From: Bacteroidales bacterium | GTDB taxonomy: Bacteria > Bacteroidota > Bacteroidia > Bacteroidales > Muribaculaceae | Assembly (NCBI GenBank): GCA_900766975.1 | Contig: CAAFXO010000052.1 | Span: 1-11,629 of the forward strand | DNA length: 11,629 nucleotides | Direction: 5' to 3' | In this document: positions 1 through 5,931 of the stretch, one piece after another | Layout: each line of letters opens with the position of its first letter | Numbering within the stretch: position 1 is the first letter of the stretch | The notes under the pieces: model-generated | The model's database searches: none | The model's input: the letters and a program-made list of their open reading frames with translations, nothing else | Told to the model about the DNA's origin: nothing | Translations under genes and position numbers: made by a program

Positions 1-103
1 GGCATATTTCGAAAGTCGCATCGGTTGCAATGCCCGCATTGCGCCCTCTTTGACTTTCAAAATCTGCTCAAAAATATCCGCCCCTACGACCCCAAAAATT
101 TTA

Positions 104-120
104 AGGAACGCGCTCTTAGG
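104..120 (-). repeat. Dispersed motif CTAAGAGCGCG, copy 1 (17-base version)
   Basis: On the minus strand this reads CCTAAGAGCGCGTTCCT. The 11-base core CTAAGAGCGCG also occurs near 1498, 2618 and 8804. All 17 bases recur in opposite orientation at 1497-1513, making a perfect inverted repeat. This copy begins 51 bases past the stop of the KdsC-like gene. Its function is unknown. Confidence 0.75.
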
Positions 121-123
121 TCG

Positions 124-158
124 TATACTTTCAGCTGCTGTTACCAGCCGAAAGCATA
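124..158 (-). terminator. Stem-loop downstream of the KdsC-like gene, possible transcript end
   Basis: Read as minus-strand RNA, 158-145 pairs with 137-124 over 14 base pairs (two are G-U) around a 7-base loop. It starts 14 bases after the stop codon. No run of U follows directly; the nearest T-rich stretch is about 25 bases further. It may therefore be a 3'-end stabilising hairpin rather than a classical intrinsic terminator. One arm is part of the repeat that duplicates the gene's 3' end. Confidence 0.45.
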
Positions 159-194
159 CTCATATCCGCTGTTACCAGCCGAAAGCATGCTCAT
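137..194. repeat. Tandem duplication across the 3' end of the KdsC-like gene
   Basis: A 27-base unit occurs at 137-163 and 168-194, with a period of 31 and one mismatch. The 168-194 copy contains the gene's last codons and stop. The 137-163 copy is an untranslated echo of the same sequence beyond the stop. The period is not a multiple of three, so it is not an in-frame protein repeat. Confidence 0.85.
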
Positions 195-696
195 CTTTCA
201 TCCAGTCACCATGCGCCTTCAGCACTTGCTCTATCACATCGCGAGCACACCCATAGCCGCCGGTGAAACGTGACACATACTTCGCCGTCTCCCGTGCCTC
301 ATAGCAGGCATCGTAGGGTGCACACGGCAATCCGCAATGACGCATACACCGCAAGTCGGGTATGTCATCCCCCATATAGATCACCTCATCCGGCGCCAAA
401 CCGTTCCGATCCATCCAATCCTTGAAAATGTCGATCTTGTGAGCAGCCCCAATATATATATCCTTCACCCCAAGTGCTTCGTAACGGAAAATCACCGACT
501 TAGTCTTCCCCCCGGTGATGATCGCTATCTTATATCCCAATTTCGCCGCCAACTGCAACGCATAACCATCCTTGATGTTCACCATCCTCATCGGTTCCCC
601 CATCTCTGACATGGGTATCGTCGATGGCGATAACACCCCATCCACATCAAATGCAAATCCCCGAATCTTCTGTAGATCGTAATTTATTCCGCTCAT
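172..696 (-). CDS. KdsC-like HAD phosphatase (3-deoxy-D-manno-octulosonate 8-phosphate phosphatase family)
   Basis: This is a 174-residue, C0-type HAD phosphatase with almost no cap domain. All four HAD motifs are visible: DVDG with nucleophile D17 and acid/base D19, T61 in IITGG, K87, and the metal-binding GDDIPD at 109-114. The NIKDGYALQLAAKLG stretch at 40-54 is typical of KdsC proteins. KdsC releases phosphate from KDO 8-phosphate for lipopolysaccharide core synthesis. Close relatives in Bacteroidales can act on the nine-carbon KDN 9-phosphate instead, so the exact substrate is not certain. Length is near the family norm of 170-190. The start is the first ATG, 13 bases after the stop of the DUF2520 gene, suggesting co-transcription. 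The last nine codons and stop are duplicated just downstream. Confidence 0.9.
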   Translation of the reverse strand: MSGINYDLQKIRGFAFDVDGVLSPSTIPMSEMGEPMRMVNIKDGYALQLAAKLGYKIAIITGGKTKSVIFRYEALGVKDIYIGAAHKIDIFKDWMDRNGLAPDEVIYMGDDIPDLRCMRHCGLPCAPYDACYEARETAKYVSRFTGGYGCARDVIEQVLKAHGDWMKDEHAFGW

Positions 697-709
697 ATCT
701 TTAGTTGTC

Positions 710-1447
710 TTACTCCTTATTATACATTTTAATTATCGAATCACTGATCTGCCGATAGATCTCCTTCATCTCCGGATATTTTTCCAAGCAGGCAACATGC
801 CGCTCGATCGTTGGAATGTCTTGCCGCCTCGCCGGACCCGTCTGCGCCTTCACCGCACCGACAGCCTCCCCCTTGCGAAGGGTCTCCCGTATCAAGGGCA
901 TCATCAGCTGAAAGTCTATCCCCCTATCTTCAAGAAATTTCGAAGATAATGCCCATAAATGGTTGACAAAGTTGCAACTAACCACCGAAGCTACATGCAG
1001 ATCAAGCCGCCGGCGAGAGTCTATGCGCATCACTCGGTCGCTGATAAACCGAGCAGTCTCGTCAAGACAATCCTCCACCTCCGATGACACCCCCTCGATG
1101 AAGAAGGGTATCTCCTCATAACGCAATTCTACATCTTTTGTGAAGGTTTGGAGTGGATAAAACACCCCGATGTTGGGATGAACTCCCTCCAAGATGCTCA
1201 ACGGAGTAGCCCCCGAGGTGTGTGCCAACACACTCTCCGACGCGATCAATGGCGAAACTCTCTCCGCCACCTCCCTGATAGCCCCATCCGCCACAGATAT
1301 CAGGTAGAGATCCGAATCACTCCTCAGACCCTCCAACGAGCGACTCGCCACCAACTGCGTATCGGCAGCAGACGCCAAAGCCCTCCGGAGATGTGTACCC
1401 ACATTCCCGGTGCCGATGATGTCTATCTTCTTCTTGCCTTGCTTCAT
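710..1447 (-). CDS. Rossmann-fold protein with DUF2520 domain
   Basis: This 245-residue protein has an N-terminal NAD(P)-binding Rossmann fold, with the glycine motif GTGNVG at 12-17 and HTSGA at 76-80, and a helical C-terminal DUF2520 domain. The conserved GVFYPLQTF lies at 94-102 and TGPARRQD at 203-210. A conserved helix with H151, N159 and H163 resembles the dimer helix of beta-hydroxyacid and pyrroline-5-carboxylate reductases. The family looks like an oxidoreductase, but I know of no established substrate. It lies just upstream of the KdsC-like gene in the same direction, a pairing I recall as common in Bacteroidales. The ATG at 1447 places the glycine motif at the expected distance. 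No Shine-Dalgarno or clear promoter was found in the 68 bases upstream. Confidence 0.9.
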   Translation of the reverse strand: MKQGKKKIDIIGTGNVGTHLRRALASAADTQLVASRSLEGLRSDSDLYLISVADGAIREVAERVSPLIASESVLAHTSGATPLSILEGVHPNIGVFYPLQTFTKDVELRYEEIPFFIEGVSSEVEDCLDETARFISDRVMRIDSRRRLDLHVASVVSCNFVNHLWALSSKFLEDRGIDFQLMMPLIRETLRKGEAVGAVKAQTGPARRQDIPTIERHVACLEKYPEMKEIYRQISDSIIKMYNKE

Positions 1448-1496
1448 CTATCTTCTAAACGATTTTTTTATCTATTTAATTGTGTAATCCCTTATC

Positions 1497-1513
1497 CCTA
1501 AGAGCGCGTTCCT
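1497..1513 (+). repeat. Dispersed motif CTAAGAGCGCG, copy 2 (17-base version, reversed)
   Basis: The plus strand reads CCTAAGAGCGCGTTCCT, an exact inverted match to 104-120. It begins two bases beyond the stop codon of the ATP-grasp gene. It is the only one of the four copies in this orientation. With copy 1 it brackets the DUF2520 and KdsC-like genes. Confidence 0.75.
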
Positions 1514-1515
1514 GC

Positions 1516-2505
1516 TTATCCGTTGTAATACCGGTCGAGATGCCGGAGCATACCCATGGTGTGGCGAAGGTTGATCTCTACACATGGGTGGATGTTGCCC
1601 TCGTCGGTGATAAGCATGTCGATACCTAAGGGACCATCATACTCCGGTGCTATCAGCAGCTCGATAGCTTCCCGTTGCAAGTCGAGATAGCGACGATCCC
1701 ACTTGCTGCTCACCCTTCTGATCTTCTCCTCCAATTCTTCATTGCTCCCCTCGACATTCCCCTGATACCTTCCTTGTTTAGACACTTCAAAAATCGAAAA
1801 ACCAAGAAAGTCCACCTTGCCTTCGGTGCAAAACCACTCCGTAGCAAAATCGAGTAGCCTCCGATAACCCTTCTCCATAATCACCGAACCCTGCCGACGT
1901 ATTATCCCTGTTAACCAGGGAGTTATCCGAGTCTCATCCAGCCCTTCGGTGGAGAGTACACCCCTCCCCGAACTGCTCCAAGGGGCTTTGAAGAAGAGAT
2001 AATTGTTTTGACGGAAAGCATCGACACACTCTTGCGGTTCGGTCATCTCCATTGGTAATTGGATCTCCGGGGCGAGTAGCGGAGATATGTGCCGAAGGAA
2101 ATCGATGGTGGTGCGGCGATGGGAAAGTTCGCGCAATCGCTCGATACGCTCAAGCGAGGGATAATTGATGATGCGATCGCTGACGTCGCTCAACTGTTGA
2201 CGGATCGTGTAATTCCATCCCCATGGTTCGGCGACGAATTTCTCCCTCTTATCCAAATTGGTGGCGAGAAAATCCCTCGTAATGATGGTAAGATGTTTGG
2301 TAAGAGCAATAGAACGACCATCTAAAGAGTCTATATCCAAGTCTCGATCGAGCAGAAGGATGATATCACCGGGCGAGGCATAGACTGCCGGGGTGAGAGA
2401 CAATCGCCGACGCAACTCCACCACCTGCCCCGGCGGAGTGTAATACTCCCGACCGGCAGCCAAAGCATAATCGCTTTCCGGATTAAAGATATGTATTTTC
2501 CTCAT
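1516..2505 (-). CDS. Predicted ATP-grasp-fold protein of unknown substrate
   Basis: This 329-residue protein starts at an ATG giving MRKIHIFNPESDYALAAG. Its C-terminal half carries ATP-grasp hallmarks: FFKAPWSSSGRGV at 171-183, with nucleotide-binding K173 and a glycine-rich loop at 177-182, then E210/K212, and a metal-binding end with D296 and E310-I-N312 in HPCVEINLRHTMG. The acidic E...ExN arrangement matches the Mg-ATP site of carboxylate-amine ligases. The N-terminal region has a conserved-looking FNPESDYALA segment I cannot assign. No signal peptide or membrane segment is seen. It is flanked upstream by a terminator and downstream by DUF2520, so neighbours do not reveal its substrate. 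The ATP-grasp call is inference from motifs. It could be a peptide or amino-acid ligase, or a degenerate member. Confidence 0.7.
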   Translation of the reverse strand: MRKIHIFNPESDYALAAGREYYTPPGQVVELRRRLSLTPAVYASPGDIILLLDRDLDIDSLDGRSIALTKHLTIITRDFLATNLDKREKFVAEPWGWNYTIRQQLSDVSDRIINYPSLERIERLRELSHRRTTIDFLRHISPLLAPEIQLPMEMTEPQECVDAFRQNNYLFFKAPWSSSGRGVLSTEGLDETRITPWLTGIIRRQGSVIMEKGYRRLLDFATEWFCTEGKVDFLGFSIFEVSKQGRYQGNVEGSNEELEEKIRRVSSKWDRRYLDLQREAIELLIAPEYDGPLGIDMLITDEGNIHPCVEINLRHTMGMLRHLDRYYNG

Positions 2506-2535
2506 TGCCTCAAAGTGAATATGTTAGAGAATGAT

Positions 2536-2567
2536 AAAAAGGAAGACGCCTCGGGGGCATCTTCCTT
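2536..2567 (-). terminator. Intrinsic terminator after the bamD-rpoZ pair
   Basis: Minus-strand RNA forms a 12-bp stem (2567-2556 with 2550-2539; one G-U pair), closed by a 5-base CCCGA loop and followed by a U-rich tail over 2540-2535. It lies about 57 bases beyond the rpoZ stop and about 30 bases upstream of the ATP-grasp gene, so it separates two transcription units. The plus-strand side lacks a comparable T run, so it acts mainly on the minus strand. Confidence 0.85.
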
Positions 2568-2616
2568 CTATTTCTTTGCTATCACTAAGATGTGAGTAGG
2601 GTGGTTGCCCCTTTTG

Positions 2617-2628
2617 ACGCGCTCTTAG
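2617..2628 (-). repeat. Dispersed motif CTAAGAGCGCG, copy 3, containing the rpoZ stop
   Basis: On the minus strand this is CTAAGAGCGCGT. The TAA stop of rpoZ (2627-2625) is bases 2-4 of the motif, and the leading C belongs to the last Asp codon. Flanking bases do not match copies 1 and 2 beyond the core plus one T. Confidence 0.75.
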
Positions 2629-2969
2629 TCGTCGAGGTTGTCTCTCTCCTTCAGAGGGTTGGAGAAATAAAGCTTCTTCTCGATATACTCTTGGGTCGCA
2701 ATCAGGGTCGGCTTCGGAAGCTTCTCATAAAATTTAGAAACCTCAATCTGCTCTCTATTTTCAGTCACTTCCTGAAGATTTTCGCCGGAATCCTCCTTGG
2801 CGAACTCTTTGAGCTTCTTCTCAAGCTCTTTCTTCATCTCTGCCGAGATTTGATTGGCTCTCTTGCCAATCACACACACTGTCTCATACACATTGCCCGT
2901 CTGTTCAGCCATGGCGATCATGTCACGGGTCACTGTTGTGATAGGAGCGTTGACCTTTTTGTAATCCAT
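2625..2969 (-). CDS. rpoZ: DNA-directed RNA polymerase omega subunit (Rpb6/RpoZ family)
   Basis: This 114-residue Rpb6/omega protein starts at MDYKKVNAPITTVTRDM. Omega binds the beta-prime C-terminus, helping RNA polymerase assemble and stay stable. The core family signature is IGKRANQISAEMKKELEKKL, followed by ENREQIEVSKFYEKLPKPT, which I recognise as typical of Bacteroidales omega proteins. An in-frame ATG 13 codons upstream (3008) would add a lysine-rich leader; I prefer 2969 because relatives begin at MDYKK. It follows bamD after a 117-base AT-rich gap and is probably co-transcribed, ending at the terminator near 2540. Its stop codon lies within the dispersed motif. Confidence 0.9.
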   Translation of the reverse strand: MDYKKVNAPITTVTRDMIAMAEQTGNVYETVCVIGKRANQISAEMKKELEKKLKEFAKEDSGENLQEVTENREQIEVSKFYEKLPKPTLIATQEYIEKKLYFSNPLKERDNLDD

Positions 2970-3086
2970 AAGATTTATGATTTTTTTATATTTTTTTCTG
3001 TTTGTCAAGTGGATGCATTTATTTTTTTACATCATCACTTATAACGTAATTATTGCCGATTTATTATATATGCGAGCTGAAAAAAT

Positions 3087-3887
3087 TTATTTTCGTGCTT
3101 TTTTTTCTGCAATCTTGAAGATCGTCTGGGCCTCTTTAGTATATTTCGACTCCGGATAGTTGTTGATAAAGGAGTAATATTCATCCACAACTTCGTTGTA
3201 TCTATCGCCCATCTTCTCGGAGACACTATTCTTGGCTTGCTGGAATTTCGACTTCAAGATGAGGAACTCGAACTCTTCGCGATACTTGGAATAGGGGTAA
3301 TCTTTCAGCGCATTTTGCGATGTGATGATTGCCGCTTCGTAGTTATTGCCCAAGAAGTTGCCGAGGTTGTAATAGAGCTGAGCATTCTGCAATTCCTTGA
3401 GTGTCAACTTATCTTGCATCTCGAAGATAGCGTCTTGTGCATCTTTGGCCTTCTCGCTGTTGGGATATTTCTCCAAGAAGTTTTGCAACTCTTGGATAGC
3501 CTTGATGGTATAGGTTTGATCCAACTGTGCATCAGGCGATTCCTTATAGAAGCCATAGCCGGAATAGAATGATGCCAACTCTGCATATTTTCCCTTGGGA
3601 TAGCGTGAGTAGTAGGTGTTGAAGAAGACGTTGGAATTGGTATAGTCTTGATTGTTGTAATAAGACATCGCCAAGAGGAAGAGAGCCTCTTCACCCTTGG
3701 CAGTACCGCGCAACGGGGTATAAATATCATTGAGCACAGTAGAGGCTTGGAGATATTTCTTCTCGTCGTAAGCTCTCTTGGCAAATTCAAATTTATAGTC
3801 GATGTCCTTGCTTTTCATCACTTTCGTATATTCGGTGCATGATGAGAGCAACGCCAACAAGGGTATTATGAATAGAAACTTTCGCAT
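3087..3887 (-). CDS. bamD: Outer membrane protein assembly lipoprotein BamD
   Basis: This 266-residue lipoprotein is part of the BAM complex, which inserts beta-barrel proteins into the outer membrane. The N-terminus MRKFLFIIPLLALLSSC is a lipoprotein signal with lipobox LSSC; C17 would be lipidated. The rest is TPR-like helical repeats, marked by recurring YP.S.Y turns at 96-101, 141-146, 197-202 and 244-249. Length agrees with BamD/YfiO. An in-frame ATG at 3932 would place 15 hydrophilic residues ahead of the signal peptide, so I chose 3887. A -7-like box at 3947-3940 precedes it, giving an untranslated leader of roughly 45 bases. The next gene in the same direction is rpoZ. Confidence 0.9.
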   Translation of the reverse strand: MRKFLFIIPLLALLSSCTEYTKVMKSKDIDYKFEFAKRAYDEKKYLQASTVLNDIYTPLRGTAKGEEALFLLAMSYYNNQDYTNSNVFFNTYYSRYPKGKYAELASFYSGYGFYKESPDAQLDQTYTIKAIQELQNFLEKYPNSEKAKDAQDAIFEMQDKLTLKELQNAQLYYNLGNFLGNNYEAAIITSQNALKDYPYSKYREEFEFLILKSKFQQAKNSVSEKMGDRYNEVVDEYYSFINNYPESKYTKEAQTIFKIAEKKARK

Positions 3888-3939
3888 AAAATACTTGAGT
3901 CCAATTTGGTGCATCCTGTTTGTAGAACGCATTCGAGTG

Positions 3940-3947
3940 CAAAGTTA
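3940..3947 (-). promoter_or_regulatory. Bacteroidota-type -7 box for bamD-rpoZ
   Basis: The minus strand reads TAACTTTG, a perfect match to the Bacteroidota TAnnTTTG -7 consensus, 52 bases upstream of the chosen bamD start. No good TTTG -33 element stands at the usual 19-21-base distance. The call therefore rests on the -7 box, the divergent layout and its mirror twin. Confidence 0.55.
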
Positions 3948-3969
3948 GCAAAAATTATCGATTTTTACC

Positions 3970-3999
3970 TTTATTTCTCGCTAAAATTTGTTAACTTTG
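3970..3999 (+). promoter_or_regulatory. Bacteroidota-type promoter for the PASTA-to-folK-like operon
   Basis: TAACTTTG at 3992-3999 is a perfect -7 element. A weak -33-like TTTA lies at 3970-3973, 18 bases upstream. The ATG at 4010 is only 10 bases past the box, so transcription would start within a few bases of the start codon and the message would be nearly leaderless. It is the only clear promoter seen for the five plus-strand genes. Confidence 0.6.
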
Positions 4000-4009
4000 C
4001 AAAAACAAT

Positions 4010-4789
4010 ATGACCTTGAAAAATAATAGGACAGACCATTCATATAGCTGGGGGAGCAAATTGATCGACCGCCACCCGGTGATAGCCAACATCGTAATCA
4101 TACTGATTATCGCGGTGTTGGGCATATATGTGGCATATCTGGCATCGGCTATTTTTACCAAGCATGGCCGCTCGCTGAAGGTGCCGGGAGTAGAAAATCT
4201 TACTTATACCGAGGCTATCGTCAAGCTCCATAACGCCGGGCTGAAGGTGGATATTCGCGATTCGCTCTATCGCGAGGATCTTCGCCCCGGTTGTGTCATC
4301 GAGCAGTTTCCCAAAGCCAATTCGATCGTCAAACCGGGTCGAAAGGTGTTCCTCTACATCAATTCGGTGCATCCCAAGGAGGTGATCCTTGATGATGACA
4401 ATCATCCCAATGAACTCGCACTCAAGGGGGCTTCTCCTCGTTCGGCGATGGCAAAACTCGAGGAACTCGGTTTTAAGAATATCAAGGTGGTGAAGGTGCT
4501 TGGCACTTCCGACCGTGTGGTGAAAGTGCTTGCCAACGGTCGACCGGTGCGCAAGACGCAGAAGATTCCGGTCAACTCCAGCATTGTGGTGGAGGTGTCG
4601 GATGGTCGCCTCTATGAGCTTGAGGATTCTCTCTCTTCGCTCGAATATATGGAGATGCAACGCCAAGAGCAGCAGAACAGCGATAGCTATGACCAAGGCG
4701 GTGGCGGCTATGAAGAGCCCTCCACACCCTACGAGACCCACCCCGAGGAGGAGAGTGGCAGTGAGGAGGAAAATTCTCAATATTTCTAA
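4010..4789 (+). CDS. Membrane-anchored PASTA-domain protein
   Basis: This 259-residue protein has a short cytoplasmic N-terminus, one membrane helix at about 24-48, and an extracytoplasmic part with two PASTA domains (about 54-120 and 134-197). The first opens with the typical VPGVENLTYTEAIVKLHNAGL. A low-complexity, acidic, glycine-rich tail (about 215-259) follows. PASTA domains bind peptidoglycan or other cell-wall ligands in penicillin-binding proteins and Ser/Thr kinases, but there is no kinase or transpeptidase domain here. A stand-alone PASTA protein ahead of an RluA-family gene is an arrangement I recall in Bacteroidales. It is first in the operon, and the ATG is directly downstream of the promoter. 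Its precise role is unknown. Confidence 0.88.
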   Translation: MTLKNNRTDHSYSWGSKLIDRHPVIANIVIILIIAVLGIYVAYLASAIFTKHGRSLKVPGVENLTYTEAIVKLHNAGLKVDIRDSLYREDLRPGCVIEQFPKANSIVKPGRKVFLYINSVHPKEVILDDDNHPNELALKGASPRSAMAKLEELGFKNIKVVKVLGTSDRVVKVLANGRPVRKTQKIPVNSSIVVEVSDGRLYELEDSLSSLEYMEMQRQEQQNSDSYDQGGGGYEEPSTPYETHPEEESGSEEENSQYF

Positions 4790-4803
4790 TTAGTTCGGAG
4801 ATT

Positions 4804-5916
4804 ATGGTTCAGGATGATGACATTATTTCCGAGGTAATGGATGCCGGTGCTGAAGTAGATGGCACCCCCTCCCCGACCTACGTTCTCGACGACGGACGTG
4901 AGCTCTTCGAGCATTTCCGCTTTGTTGCCGACAAGGGGCAGCAGTTGCTCCGCGTCGATAAGTTCCTCGTCGAGAGAATGGAGAAGACCTCGCGCAATCG
5001 GATCCAGCAGGCTGCCGATGCCGAGTGCATCATCGTGAATGGCCGCCCGGTAAAGTCAAGCTATAAGGTGAAGCCGGGCGATGTGATAAGCATCGTGATG
5101 GATCGTCCTCGCTATGATTTCGAGATCATCGCCGAGGATATCCCCCTCGATATTGTATATGAGGATGAGTTCCTCTTGGTGGTCAACAAGCCCCCGGGAT
5201 TGGTGGTCCACCCCGGTCATGGCAATTATTCCGGTACGCTGGTCAATGCCTTGGCTTATCATTTCAAGGATGACCCCGACTATGATGTCAGCGACCCGAG
5301 ACTCGGGTTGGTGCATCGTATCGATAAGGATACTTCCGGCCTGCTGGTTGTGGCGAAGACCCCCGAGGCGAAGACTTGCCTCGGCAAGCAGTTCTTCGAC
5401 AAGACCACACGCCGCGAGTATGTGGCTCTCGTCTGGGGTGATTTCCCCGAAGATTCCGGCACTATCGTCGGCAATATCGGCAGAAATCCCCGCAATAAGT
5501 TGCAGATGGCGGTGCTCGAAGACCCCAATCAGGGGAAGCATGCCGTGACCCACTATCAGGTGCTCGAACGTTTCGGATATGTCACCATGGTGAAGTGTGT
5601 GCTCGAAACGGGTAGAACCCATCAGATACGTGTCCACATGCTCTACAAGGGTCACCCCCTCTTCAATGACGAACGCTATGGAGGCGACCGTATTCTCAAG
5701 GGGAATACGAGCTCTTCATACAAGAAGTTTGTAGAAAATTGCTTTTCTATATGTCCGCGTCAGGCTCTCCATGCGCGCACCCTCGGGTTTGTGCATCCTG
5801 CCACGGGCGAAAATATGTTTTTCGAATCCGAGATTCCCGCCGATATGTCAGCACTCTTCGACAAGTGGAGGAAACTGACCCCCTCTGTCGGCAGGTCCGA
5901 ATCCGTTTCTAATTGA
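4804..5916 (+). CDS. RluA/RluD-family 23S rRNA pseudouridine synthase
   Basis: This 370-residue enzyme converts uridine to pseudouridine in structured RNA. An approximately 45-residue acidic leader precedes an S4 RNA-binding domain (about 48-110; LLRVDKFLVERM...NRIQQA). The catalytic domain follows, with HRIDKDTSGLLVVAKT at 171-186, where D174 is the predicted nucleophile, and the RTHQIRVH segment. The S4 domain and length point to RluD-like enzymes, which modify large-subunit rRNA helix 69 in E. coli; RluC-like or other sites cannot be excluded. It starts 14 bases after the PASTA gene and ends 15 bases before the acyltransferase gene, consistent with one transcript. Confidence 0.92.
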   Translation: MVQDDDIISEVMDAGAEVDGTPSPTYVLDDGRELFEHFRFVADKGQQLLRVDKFLVERMEKTSRNRIQQAADAECIIVNGRPVKSSYKVKPGDVISIVMDRPRYDFEIIAEDIPLDIVYEDEFLLVVNKPPGLVVHPGHGNYSGTLVNALAYHFKDDPDYDVSDPRLGLVHRIDKDTSGLLVVAKTPEAKTCLGKQFFDKTTRREYVALVWGDFPEDSGTIVGNIGRNPRNKLQMAVLEDPNQGKHAVTHYQVLERFGYVTMVKCVLETGRTHQIRVHMLYKGHPLFNDERYGGDRILKGNTSSSYKKFVENCFSICPRQALHARTLGFVHPATGENMFFESEIPADMSALFDKWRKLTPSVGRSESVSN

Positions 5917-5931
5917 CAAGACAGGATTATT

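Larger units (their letters stand above)
1..171. other. Non-coding repeat-rich segment at the window edge
   Basis: No convincing gene lies here; one plus-strand frame opening at a TTG (25) runs on into the antisense of the KdsC-like gene. The segment is highly structured. A 6-bp stem (27-32 with 37-42, 4-base loop) sits inside a 7-bp inverted repeat GAAAGTC/GACTTTC (11-17 and 52-58). A second 7-bp inverted repeat TACGACC/GGTCGTA (85-91 and 119-125) encloses a copy of the dispersed CTAAGAGCGCG motif. Next to it lie the hairpin and duplicated sequence following the KdsC-like gene. I infer an intergenic repeat element or 3' untranslated region. Its true left end is outside the window. Confidence 0.45.
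3938..4001. repeat. Imperfect inverted repeat forming mirrored divergent promoters
   Basis: TGCAAAGTTAGCAAAAATTA at 3938-3957 matches the reverse complement of 3982-4001 at 17 of 20 positions, centred near 3969.5. Each arm contains TAACTTTG reading outward, so the symmetry covers the two divergent -7 elements. Confidence 0.8.

Noticed and set aside
25..273. Plus-strand 82-residue reading frame starting TTG
   Set aside because: It overlaps the 3' end of the KdsC-like gene in antisense, spans direct and inverted repeats, and has no recognisable domain. It is best read as an open frame through a repeat.
2511..2518. TCACTTTG upstream of the ATP-grasp gene as a -7 box
   Set aside because: It misses the key A of TAnnTTTG, has no -33 partner, and lies only five bases from the ATG. 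Too weak to list as a promoter.
2592..3044. 150-residue leucine-rich plus-strand frame
   Set aside because: Antisense to rpoZ and crossing its 3' motif. The apparent hydrophobicity comes from reversed Lys/Glu codons.
4040..4780. Long minus-strand frame of 246 residues with a lipobox-like start
   Set aside because: It lies wholly antisense to the PASTA-domain gene, whose domains are clear. The hydrophobic start is a reverse read of its acidic, glycine-rich tail.
5056..5655. 199-residue minus-strand frame
   Set aside because: Antisense to the catalytic part of the RluA-family synthase. It has no independent motif.
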